A DNA stretch of 64,000 nt, taken from the NCBI GenBank assembly GCA_964387945.1, contig CAYLYX010000001.1:62001-126000 (forward strand). Reading direction: 5' to 3'. Each line of letters begins with the position of its first letter. The first letter of the stretch is position 1. Below, in pieces: positions 47,076 to 55,100 of this stretch. The notes below the pieces were generated by a model. That model was not told the origin of the DNA. It did no database searches and saw nothing but the letters and a program-made list of their open reading frames with translations. Source of the stretch: Parvicella sp964387945 (GTDB taxonomy: Bacteria; Bacteroidota; Bacteroidia; Flavobacteriales_D; Parvicellaceae). A program made the position numbers and the translations under genes.

Positions 47076-47104
47076 AAGCCTCACAGTTGTGGGGCTTTTT
47101 TTTT
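47076..47104 (+). terminator. tRNA-Leu terminator (first copy)
   Basis: AAGCCTCAC pairs with GTGGGGCTT around an AGTT loop (9 bp, one T-G), then nine T. Copies of the same hairpin, with loop AACT, occur at 47451-47478 and 47825-47852. Confidence 0.85.
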
Positions 47105-47127
47105 GTTATATACGCTTAAAGTTAATT

Positions 47128-47424
47128 ATGTCTACTGTGTACGTATTATATTCTGAATCCATCGATCGGTTTTATATTGGAAGTTGTTTGAACCTTGTAG
47201 AGCGACTGAAGCAACACAACGATCATACCTTCGATAAAAGCTTTACACGCAGAGCAAAAGATTGGAAGATTTTCTTTAGAATGGATAACTTGACACATTC
47301 TGAATCGCTTCAAATTGAGCAGCATTTGAAGAAAATGAAGAGTAGAAAATACCTCAATAATCTCTCTTTGTATCCTGAAATGAAAGATAAACTTTATCAA
47401 AAATATATCGGTTCGTCCCGATAG
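47128..47424 (+). CDS. GIY-YIG nuclease domain protein, copy 1
   Basis: 98 residues forming a single GIY-YIG domain: VYVLYSESIDRFYIGSC (GIY and YIG equivalents VYVLY and FYIGS), LVERLKQHN (catalytic-region Arg helix), TRRAKDWKIFFRMDNLT, SESLQIEQHLKKMKSRK (catalytic Glu region). Members cut DNA in homing endonucleases and UvrC. The ATG at 47128 is used here; an open frame also runs back through the tRNA but that is not coding. The last codons (KYIGSSR-stop) run into the tRNA-like GGTTCG, and the stop TAG is inside the palindrome. Small GIY-YIG genes next to tRNA genes are, to my knowledge, common in flavobacteria. Activity is unproven. Confidence 0.85.
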   Translation: MSTVYVLYSESIDRFYIGSCLNLVERLKQHNDHTFDKSFTRRAKDWKIFFRMDNLTHSESLQIEQHLKKMKSRKYLNNLSLYPEMKDKLYQKYIGSSR

Positions 47425-47434
47425 CTATCGGGAC
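47415..47434. repeat. 20-bp perfect palindrome at end of GIY-YIG copy 1
   Basis: GTCCCGATAGCTATCGGGAC reads the same on both strands. It replaces four T-loop/stem bases (ACCC) of the tRNA sequence between GGTTCG and CGACCTTCGG. It also carries the TAG stop of the nuclease gene. Confidence 0.9.
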
Positions 47435-47450
47435 CGACCTTCGGTACAAA

Positions 47451-47478
47451 AAGCCTCACAACTGTGGGGCTTTTTTTT
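47451..47478 (+). terminator. Terminator, second copy in the array
   Basis: Stem AAGCCTCAC/GTGGGGCTT with an AACT loop and eight T, 27 nt after the stop of GIY-YIG copy 1. Each nuclease gene in the array thus lies between two terminators. Confidence 0.8.
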
Positions 47479-47501
47479 GTTATATACGCTTAAAGTTAGT
47501 T

Positions 47502-47798
47502 ATGTCTTCTATGTACGTATTATATTCAGAATCCATCGATCGGTTTTATATTGGAAGTTGTTTGAACCTTGTAGAGCGACTGAAGCAACACAACGATCAT
47601 ACCTTCGATAAAAGCTTTACACGCAGAGCAAAAGATTGGAAGATTTTCTTTAGAATGGATAACTTGACACATTCTGAATCGCTTCAAATTGAGCAGCATT
47701 TGAAGAAAATGAAGAGTAGAAAATACCTCAATAATCTCTCTTTGTATCCTGAAATGAAAGATAAACTTTATCAAAAATATATCGGTTCGTCCCGATAG
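47502..47798 (+). CDS. GIY-YIG nuclease domain protein, copy 2
   Basis: 98 residues, identical to copy 1 after the first four (MSSMYVLY in place of MSTVYVLY). All GIY-YIG motifs and the KYIGSSR end are present. The near identity at DNA level, including synonymous positions, points to a recent tandem duplication or gene conversion. No promoter of its own is visible between the terminator and the ATG beyond the short AT-rich spacer shared by all copies. Confidence 0.83.
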   Translation: MSSMYVLYSESIDRFYIGSCLNLVERLKQHNDHTFDKSFTRRAKDWKIFFRMDNLTHSESLQIEQHLKKMKSRKYLNNLSLYPEMKDKLYQKYIGSSR

Positions 47799-47808
47799 CT
47801 ATCGGGAC
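47789..47808. repeat. 20-bp perfect palindrome at end of GIY-YIG copy 2
   Basis: Exact copy of the palindrome at 47415-47434, 374 bp downstream, in the same position inside a partial tRNA T-arm. Confidence 0.9.
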
Positions 47809-47824
47809 CGACCTTCGGTACAAA

Positions 47825-47852
47825 AAGCCTCACAACTGTGGGGCTTTTTTTT
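47825..47852 (+). terminator. Terminator, third copy in the array
   Basis: Same hairpin as at 47451-47478 (loop AACT, eight T), following copy 2 of the nuclease gene and preceding the truncated copy 3. Confidence 0.78.
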
Positions 47853-47875
47853 GTTATATACGCTTAAAGTTAGTT

Positions 47876-48103
47876 ATGTCTTCTATGTACGTATTATATT
47901 CAGAATCCATCGATCGCTTTTATATTGGAAGTTGTTTGAACCTTGTAGAGCGACTGAAGCAACACAACAATCATACCTTCGATAAAAGCTTTACGCGCAG
48001 AGCAAAGGATTGGAAGATTTTCATCTTTCAAAACTTGAAATATGAATTTGAATCTCTCTATCATTTTCTTCCATTTCTTTCCAAACTAAATTATTCTCAG
48101 TAG
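47876..48103 (+). pseudogene. Truncated GIY-YIG nuclease gene, copy 3
   Basis: The frame matches copies 1 and 2 for about 49 residues (to KDWKIF), with one residue change (QHNN for QHND) and a few silent changes. At about 48020 it switches to unrelated sequence (IFQNLKYEFESLYHFL...) and stops at 48103. The conserved Glu-bearing helix (QIEQHLKKM) is lost, so it should be inactive. No tRNA 3' end or palindrome follows. It marks the broken right edge of the array. Confidence 0.8.
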
Positions 48104-48121
48104 CCTGTAGTAATGTATTTC

Positions 48122-48751
48122 CTAATCTTTAACACACCTTATTGGCATTGCATCTGACTTGTAAAAAGTTCTATCTATACCATAACTTTTATAATGTTCA
48201 CTAATGAAAAAGTATTGATATAACGTATCTTTATGGAAACTAAGTGCAACACTAGAGGTCCATAATTCAGTGGTCCTGACCCAAGGCAAGGGCATAAAGA
48301 ACCTCCCTTGAATAGAAGAGTAGACCCCATTTACTTTAAAGTTCAGTCCATATATGTCTGGGTATAATAGCGATTGAAACACCACATCAGGATCCTCACC
48401 TCCAAGTGTACTAAACAGTTCCCTGTACTCTTCATCTGTCGGTAAATGCCATCCTTCGGGAGCAACACGTTGGGCTGTTTCCCAAGTATACAAATAGCCT
48501 TCTTTTTTCACTCTTCTCTCTCTCCCTTTATATGCAAAACAACCTACAGAATCTTTATACTGTAGGTTCTCGGCCATCCAAATTTGGTTTCCAACTTTTA
48601 CCCACTTATACTTTTTGTTATCTCTAACATCAACAAAATATCCCTCTTGTTCTTCTTCAATCTCGTTTTTGTTAAAAAAAGTAAAGGAAGACACGAATGC
48701 CGACATAACTATCAATGTTGCAACTACTTGCTTGTGGTTAGTGTACCTCAT
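48122..48751 (-). CDS. FISUMP-domain protein (Fibrobacter succinogenes major paralogous domain)
   Basis: 209 residues. An N-terminal hydrophobic signal (about 8-26), then the FISUMP pattern: YKWVKVGNQIWMAENLQY, LYTWETAQRVAPEGWHLPTDEEYRELF in the centre, ELWTSS and the end MPIRCVKD. These proteins are exported in Bacteroidota and Fibrobacteres; the fold resembles sulfatase-modifying/C-type lectin-like domains. Function unknown. It lies 34 nt behind the RHS-core gene on the same strand and may share its transcript, but nothing in it says it is an immunity protein. Confidence 0.85.
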   Translation of the reverse strand: MRYTNHKQVVATLIVMSAFVSSFTFFNKNEIEEEQEGYFVDVRDNKKYKWVKVGNQIWMAENLQYKDSVGCFAYKGRERRVKKEGYLYTWETAQRVAPEGWHLPTDEEYRELFSTLGGEDPDVVFQSLLYPDIYGLNFKVNGVYSSIQGRFFMPLPWVRTTELWTSSVALSFHKDTLYQYFFISEHYKSYGIDRTFYKSDAMPIRCVKD

Positions 48752-48785
48752 TAATCTGCTTTTTTTTTATTGAAATTAATTCTGC

Positions 48786-50153
48786 TTACAAGAATCTTGG
48801 GTTCTTCGATTTTCCTGATGCTCCCTGTTCTTTGCTTTCTTTTTTCGTCTGTTTTTGTTCCCGTTTATAAGCCTCTCTTTTGGCATCATTGGAAGCTTTA
48901 TTATCCATTACAACAGTCCAGTTCTCGATATCTTTTGCAATTTTATCAAATTCCCGATTCGGAATATCAATAACTGTATTATCTTTTATTACATCACCTA
49001 CAAACTCATTAATTTTATCCATAGTAATACTACAACAATTACCACTAACAATTTCATATCGCTTATAGTCTTCTTTCGTTAAGCAAAGTAAATATTGTAA
49101 AAACGCTTCTTCTTGTTCAGGAGTAGTTTCATTTAACACTGCCATTCGATCATACCCGAAACCTTCTGTTTCTTTAGGGTTTTCAACTCCTGGAGCGTTA
49201 TTTGCCATATAAATCAATAGATCTTCCATTGTCTTTTCTTGATGACCATAAAACTCAATTTCCTTTTTCCCAGAAATCATAGCCTCTATTTTCTGAACTG
49301 GAGCAGTAAATACTACTTCTTCATTCAAAACATAGCGGGTTGGGTCAGTTTCATCTTTTTTAAGTTCCACAGAAAAAATCCAATAGCCTATATCATCATT
49401 ACCAACGACTATGGCCATATGACCTTTCTTTCCTGCTCCAGGAGAATTTGCCATTGACGTTACGACAATTCCAATGTCCCTGCCTTCTCTATCAGTAGCA
49501 ATAATAGGCATATCCAAAGCATAATTATAAGGACTTACATAAGGATATCTATCAACCATTTCATCAATGCTCAACCATCTTCCCAGTCTTGAATCATACA
49601 TCCTAGCACCATAATCATATGAGTTACCTCCTCCCTTCACTTCATCATCCTTCTCCATACCATTGAATCCGTATCGATACTCTCCGACAGGAACAGTGCA
49701 AACTTCTGTAATCACTTCTTTCTTTACCAACTTGATTTTATTGATATAAAAAGTGCAGTTGGAATTATTCCCAATCCGCTCAAACTCCATAAAATAAGTG
49801 TCGCTTGCAGGTACTGTAAAACTTGTCGATAAATTATGCTGACCTGCAGCGGTAAATTGTTCAGCAATGATCACTTGACCTGTGGAACTAACAATTCTAG
49901 CTTCAATGATTGAGGAGGAGTTACAAGTTCCTTTGTCAACAATTGCTGTCCATTCATAGTTCATTCCCGCTTCTAAGGGAGCTGAGGCTTGCTTACGAAC
50001 TCCCATCGGTCCGTTACCAGATTTATCAATCGCTAGCATCCCGTTCGGAACAGAGATAGAAGCTCCACTCATGTTCGTCCAACCATTGATAGTTTGAGAA
50101 AAACCCAATAAGCATGTGGTAAGAAAAAGTAGTATGAATCCAAATTTCGTCAA
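48786..50153 (-). CDS. Short secreted RHS-core protein with candidate papain-like C-terminal domain
   Basis: 455 residues. Signal peptide (1-19, ends GFSQ); a carbohydrate-binding-like beta domain (about 22-145) with paired cysteines; an RHS-associated core (about 158-228: YRYGFNGMEKDDE, YDYGARMYDSRLGRWLS, VSPYNYALDMPI, DREGRD). The C-terminal domain (about 229-415) has His245 in GKKGHMAIVV and Cys373/Cys374 in VSGNCCSITMDKI. This resembles the His-then-Asn-Cys order of permuted papain folds such as DUF4105. A Lys/Glu/Gln-rich tail ends it. It has no YD repeats, so it looks like the end piece of a polymorphic toxin with its own signal. The start is TTG at 50153, forced by an in-frame TAA 12 nt upstream. 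Confidence 0.75.
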   Translation of the reverse strand: MTKFGFILLFLTTCLLGFSQTINGWTNMSGASISVPNGMLAIDKSGNGPMGVRKQASAPLEAGMNYEWTAIVDKGTCNSSSIIEARIVSSTGQVIIAEQFTAAGQHNLSTSFTVPASDTYFMEFERIGNNSNCTFYINKIKLVKKEVITEVCTVPVGEYRYGFNGMEKDDEVKGGGNSYDYGARMYDSRLGRWLSIDEMVDRYPYVSPYNYALDMPIIATDREGRDIGIVVTSMANSPGAGKKGHMAIVVGNDDIGYWIFSVELKKDETDPTRYVLNEEVVFTAPVQKIEAMISGKKEIEFYGHQEKTMEDLLIYMANNAPGVENPKETEGFGYDRMAVLNETTPEQEEAFLQYLLCLTKEDYKRYEIVSGNCCSITMDKINEFVGDVIKDNTVIDIPNREFDKIAKDIENWTVVMDNKASNDAKREAYKREQKQTKKESKEQGASGKSKNPRFL

Positions 50154-50209
50154 TCGTCCTATTTAAGATGAGTTGAACGAATTTATGAAATAAAAACCTC
50201 ATATCAACA

Positions 50210-50231
50210 CGTATAAATACCTGTTTATACG
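50210..50231. promoter_or_regulatory. Inverted repeat upstream of the RHS-core gene
   Basis: CGTATAAA (50210-50217) and TTTATACG (50224-50231) form an 8-bp inverted repeat with a 6-nt gap, 57 nt upstream of the RHS-core start. It could be an operator or part of a promoter. The rest of this 157-nt gap is AT rich. Confidence 0.4.
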
Positions 50232-50310
50232 AACGGTCGACAACAATTTTCTCTTTTTTAAAGAAAAAATTTAACTTGAGAGAAGTTGACTCTGCAAATC
50301 TCTTGGCAGG

Positions 50311-51195
50311 TCAATACCCTCCGTAAACAGTTCTGGTATTTCCTAAAGGATCTTGAATAGCCTGATCGATTTGATCTAGAAATTGCGCTTTGTCTTTTCC
50401 TAAAATGCCTTTTAAGACCAAACGATTAGAAGCATGATCACTTCTAAAAATGGTATTCTTTAACTCAACGCGCTCCATAAACCGCTTCATCTCATCCAAT
50501 TGCTCTGGAAGTGAAAGTTCCACAAACTCTCCCTTGAAGCGACTTTTGTAATGATCCAAACCTTTGTGGGCTGTTAACACCAATGTGGAGGCAAATTTGG
50601 GTTGCGTTGCATTCAATACTTCAGCGGATCGTATGGCATGCTCTGCTGTATGTACCTTCCCTCCTACTCCAGTGATGATCATAACCGAGGTATCCATTCC
50701 TACTGCCTGCGCTTTGTTTATGCCCTGAACTGTGGACGTAAACGTCTCTCCCTTTTGAATTGCCTCGAGCGTAGCATCGTCTCCAGATTCAATTCCTACA
50801 TACAGCAATTGCAAACCAGCTTTTTGCAAAGCTATCAACTCTTCTTCCGTCTTTCTGTTAATATTGGCTGGCGAAGCATAGGTGGATATCCTCCTAAGAT
50901 TGGGGAAGGTTTCTCTTACTTTCTCTAGAATTGGCAATAACCGCTTATTGGAAAGCACTAGCGGATCGCCATCTGCCAAAAAGACTTTTGTGATTTGCTC
51001 GGACCAAAGAGCAAAGGCTTCAATATCCGCAAAAACTTCTTCCTGCTTTCTAACCTTGAAATGCTTGCTGGTGTACATTTCACAAAAGGAACATTTGTTC
51101 CAGGAGCAGCCCAAAGTCACCTGAATAATCAACGACCTTCCTTCACTTGGCGGTCTAAAAAGTGGTTCATCGTATTGTATCGGAAATCCAAACAT
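50311..51195 (-). CDS. Radical SAM protein
   Basis: 294 residues from the ATG at 51195 (MFGFPIQYDE); the longer frame to 51330 overlaps the next gene and adds a Ser/Phe/Arg-rich leader. The iron-sulfur motif is VTLGCSWNKCSFC (Cys30, Cys35, Cys38; CX4CX2C), followed by FLADGDPLVLSNKRL (the SAM glycine region), RRISTYASPANI and GLQLLYVGIESGDD. This matches a family of Elp3/MiaB-like radical SAM proteins with GCxxNxCxFC. No auxiliary cluster or B12 domain is seen. Substrate unknown; the neighbours give no hint. Confidence 0.87.
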   Translation of the reverse strand: MFGFPIQYDEPLFRPPSEGRSLIIQVTLGCSWNKCSFCEMYTSKHFKVRKQEEVFADIEAFALWSEQITKVFLADGDPLVLSNKRLLPILEKVRETFPNLRRISTYASPANINRKTEEELIALQKAGLQLLYVGIESGDDATLEAIQKGETFTSTVQGINKAQAVGMDTSVMIITGVGGKVHTAEHAIRSAEVLNATQPKFASTLVLTAHKGLDHYKSRFKGEFVELSLPEQLDEMKRFMERVELKNTIFRSDHASNRLVLKGILGKDKAQFLDQIDQAIQDPLGNTRTVYGGY

Positions 51196-51220
51196 CGATA
51201 CAAAGATATCAATTGAAAAA

Positions 51221-52129
51221 TCAATAGTAGGGAATATAAAAACCGAGAGAAACCCCAATCGTGCTGAACGTGAAGTCCGGAAGGATGACCTCTGGGTTTT
51301 CGTACTTAGGAAAAATATAGTACTTCCCAAAAACTTCTAGGTAAACTCCTGCTTCATCGCCTCCCCAAACTTTTAGTGAAGGGTAAATCTCTACTCCTCT
51401 CCATGGGTCGTAATCTTCATTTCCGAAGTACCCTTTCTTTGATCGGGTTCTGATTCGATTGACCCGTAAACTCAACAGCGCCTGATTCTCAAAATTGTAA
51501 TGCAATCCTATCCCTAGACTTCCGAAAACCATTCCGTTGTCAAACAATCGATACGTCTCCTGGTTGGATGCTGTTGCGACAGCAATATTGTCAAACGAAT
51601 GCGTACTGAGTGCAGAAAAACCTGTGTAAGGTCCGATCATGAAATTACCTCCAAAACCAAAATCTAAGTTCCAGAGATTTCCTGCACTTCCCAAACCGTA
51701 GGCTGAGTCAATTCCTGTGTTTTCATCTATTTTCCGCAGTTTTGCTGTACCGTAGTGAAGTGTTGGTCGTAAGTTTTTGTCCGCTACCCACTCGTAGCCT
51801 ACAGCAAATAGTTCCTGTGCAAGCATAGACATGTCACTTTCAAAATACACGCCTTCTGTTAAAAGTCCCATTTTAAAAACCCAGTTGGTCGTATTAAATT
51901 TATCTTGACTAAAAGGAACATTGGAATAATCTATCTGAACAGTCCCATCACTACTGGTATTGGTAACGGGCTGGGCCTGTTGGCTCATGAAAGCCGAGTT
52001 CCAATTCTTATAGGCCTTACTAAAACTATTAAACTCTGCGCCATACCCAATAACCACATAGGATTCGGGCTGCGCTAAACCATTAAAAAATATTCCTAAA
52101 AAAAGTGCTAGAAGTGTAACGTTTTTCAT
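51221..52129 (-). CDS. Secreted outer-membrane barrel-like protein, partner of the WD40-caspase gene
   Basis: 302 residues. The signal peptide ends at GLAQ (about 19). The body has barrel-like strands (YVVIGYGAEFNSFSKAY, WVFKMGLLTEGVYFESDM, VFGSLGIGLHYNFENQALL, AGVYLEVFGKYYI) and ends STIGVSLGFYIPYY, an aromatic barrel terminus. No named family. It begins 33 nt after the WD40-caspase stop on the same strand, so it is likely co-transcribed and could be its outer-membrane partner; this is inference. Confidence 0.7.
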   Translation of the reverse strand: MKNVTLLALFLGIFFNGLAQPESYVVIGYGAEFNSFSKAYKNWNSAFMSQQAQPVTNTSSDGTVQIDYSNVPFSQDKFNTTNWVFKMGLLTEGVYFESDMSMLAQELFAVGYEWVADKNLRPTLHYGTAKLRKIDENTGIDSAYGLGSAGNLWNLDFGFGGNFMIGPYTGFSALSTHSFDNIAVATASNQETYRLFDNGMVFGSLGIGLHYNFENQALLSLRVNRIRTRSKKGYFGNEDYDPWRGVEIYPSLKVWGGDEAGVYLEVFGKYYIFPKYENPEVILPDFTFSTIGVSLGFYIPYY

Positions 52130-52162
52130 TCTGTTTAATTTATTTCATTCTGTTTAAAAGGG

Positions 52163-55100
52163 TTACCACATTTCAAAGTCGTAGGTTAAGTTTTCAATCC
52201 TTGAGGTGGGAGACTGTCTTCCAGCGCTCAACTTAAACACCTCATTTTGAACATAGTTCTTAACTTCTGAAAGATAAATTGTACCATCACGATCTAAATC
52301 TGCTGCTTTACTCCTGATCCCATTGATCAGACAATAAGTAAACAGCCCATTCTTCCACTCATCGCTTTCCATACTAAACTCCGCACCACCTGAACTCGCT
52401 ATCACGGTAGCTCCTGTTCCTTTACGTAGATCAACAAACAGCTCCTTCATCATCTGGATATTATTCATGGAACCTACGGTCTTCTGTTCGAGTTTCCGAC
52501 CTACATTTCTAAACGTGACGTCTGTCTCTGTAGTGTTGGTTTCTTCCGCAAATTCAACCTCCTCCTCATCTAATTCTCCACTATGACAGGTATCCATGAT
52601 CAATATCTTCTTAATTGCTCGTAATCCCTCAACCAAACCTTCAATTTCAGCATAGGCCACTCCATTTTTTGCCGGGTCGTCAAAATCAATATCGTGCGTG
52701 CCGTAATAGTAATTGAACGATCCGTCCAGCACGCCATGTCCTGCCACAAAGACCATCACCACATCATTTCTACCTGCACCCATCAAGAAACTTTTTAGTT
52801 GCTTGATATTAGCTGCGGTCACTTCCTCGTTCGTCAGCACTCTGCTGTACACCTGATCGTACTTTGGGTCACTTTTGAACAATGCAGCCATATCCTCTGC
52901 ATCTTTAGCCGCATACTTTAGGTTAAAACTACTTTCTTCATACTCCGAAGTACCAATCGTCACGATGTAGAGATTTGGCTTTTCCTCTATTTCTCCGTTC
53001 TCCACCTCATAGTATGTTTTGAGTGATTCAACACCCTTCTCATTCAGCACTGAAATCTCAAACTTGTTGATACCTCTTACCAGTTCAACCTCTATTTCTT
53101 GTTCTCCTTTTCCAAAATTGGCGAGCGTACCATTTCTTCCATGCACTGGGACACCATTGAGGTAAATCATGAGTTTGCTCAAGCTGTATTTATCGTCAAA
53201 AGCTTTGAGTGTAAACGTACCCCAATCACTCTTTTCATCTTTGTCAAATGCAATCAGTTCTAATTCGGGAGCATGAATTTCTTGTTGTAAGTCCTTCTCT
53301 GTGAGTCCGTGTTGCTTTAGTCGTTTCTGATAGAGTTTGTAGTAGTAATCAATGAGTTTATCGTAACCCAAATCAAGTTCTTTAAGAATGATATCTGGTC
53401 GATTGTACTTCAAATCAAATTGCTCAAACGGATAGAACTTAGCAGCTTTATCTTGCCCTTGATTGACATGATACCCCACGTATTTAGCTCCGTTCTTTGA
53501 GGAAGTAAAATAACCTTCATTGTTCCAAATGATCCATTCATTGTCTTCCGTAAGGTAGATGGAAATGGTTGGATAAATGATGCTGCTCTTGTAGAAGTTC
53601 AAGCGATCCTCCAAGAACTGGCATGGCCAATCTCCTTTTTTCAAGGTACTGATGATGAGTTCCCAAGATTCAAACGTCCTGTCATCTGCATATTTTGTAA
53701 TTTTCTCTGCTTGGAAAATACTCTTATAGGGATCTTGACTCAAGGGCACATACAATTCGTCCATGACCTCTCTTACGGTCTTCTCTGGTTGACCAGCTGT
53801 GGAGGCTCCAAGCTTATCGAGCGGCCAGATTCGGATCGTTTTGTCCGTACCACATGTAATTAGGTTTTTACCATCATTTGACAATCTACAACTCCAAATC
53901 TCTCCTTCATGAGAAACAAATCGATTAGTCATCACACCAGAAGAATTGTGAGCTGTAAGAATACCATAGCTACCTCCAGATATGATATATCCGTCATTCG
54001 TAAATGTGAATGAGTTGTGACGACTACCATCCCAGTATTCTCTTAAAATTGTATCCAAAACTGTTCTTCCTTGACGTATTTGAAGTCCATCATCCTGTGT
54101 AAAGTAGGAAACGGGGTTGATAATGGTAGATTTCCAAACGTTTTGTGGTTTTTGATAATCGTTTACTTGAATGGGGTTGACATCTTTGGTCAGTAGATTA
54201 AACTCATGTTTTAAGGTAGATTTCCCGTAATTACTTGTCCATTTGGGTGTAAACCCAATCCATTCTGTATTCTTACCCGCTGCATAATACGTTGCTCCTT
54301 TTCCTTTAAACTCGTCCACGATTGCTGTAGAGTTATTATCTCTGATTCTCCAGACATGCACTTCATCGTATTCTCCACCAGCTGTAACAACGGTAGTATT
54401 GTCAATAAAATCTCCTGCCAAAACAGTATTTTTATGCCCGGTATACGTAGTAAGCTCTTGATAACCTTCGTCTGTCTTTTTGTAAATGGAACATGGCTTT
54501 AGTCCTTCTCCAGTAGTTGCGATACCAGTAAGAAACATTGAGCCATCTTCATTGTATTTCACGAAGCCAGGATTTCCTTTCGGCTTTTCGAAATACTCTA
54601 CAAATTGCAATTTACCATCTAGTACTACAATCACTTGATTGAGACAAATGAGTACTTCTTTGCCAGATGGATGCACAGCAACAGGACCGATATCGTTGGT
54701 CAATGCTTCCTTGATAAAAGTTTCATCGATCGCCAATGGTTTCTGTGGTCGATGAATATCCCAAAGACATACGTGACCCCGCCAATCAATGGAGACCACT
54801 CGATCATTGTTGATTGCCAAACGAAAAAGGGTTTCACCGTAAACTTTGGAGTGATATTCAAATCGATGAACCAACTTTCCGGTTTCTACCTCCCACATCC
54901 GGATATCGCTATTATCATCACCACAGATTAAGTATTTCCCATCCTTAGAAAAACCCATTCCAACAGGCGTGTAGGCTAAACCTTTAAAAACTCGAACTAA
55001 TTCGCCTGTTTTGAAATCATATAATCTGACATCACCCAAATCTTCTGTCTCATCATCTGCTCCAAACCAACCTGCGAGTGCTAAGTACTTGTCTTGGGGA

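Larger units (their letters stand above)
47061..48020 (+). repeat. Tandem 374-bp array: tRNA-Leu 3' end, terminator, GIY-YIG gene, palindrome
   Basis: Two full units (about 47061-47435 and 47436-47809; 375 and 374 bp, differing by one T in the terminator run) and a partial third (47810 to about 48020). Each unit consists of the tRNA acceptor end (GACCTTCGGTACAAAAAGCC), a terminator, a short spacer (GTTATATACGCTTAAAGTTA), and a GIY-YIG gene. The two full units also end in GGTTCG plus a 20-bp palindrome. Units 1 and 2 are nearly identical, with only a few differences near the gene start and in the terminator loop and T run; unit 3 has scattered substitutions. Confidence 0.93.

Noticed and set aside
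46996..47424. 142-codon frame reading from inside tRNA-Leu into GIY-YIG copy 1
   Set aside because: The first 44 codons are tRNA and terminator sequence; the GIY-YIG domain starts at the ATG at 47128, as in the other copies.
47061..48020. Direct repeats considered as a CRISPR array
   Set aside because: Units are 374 bp and contain whole genes; there are no short repeats with unique spacers.
46940..48121. Whole region as an integrative island with integrase
   Set aside because: Only the small GIY-YIG genes are present; no integrase, no cargo and no distant second tRNA end is visible in the window.
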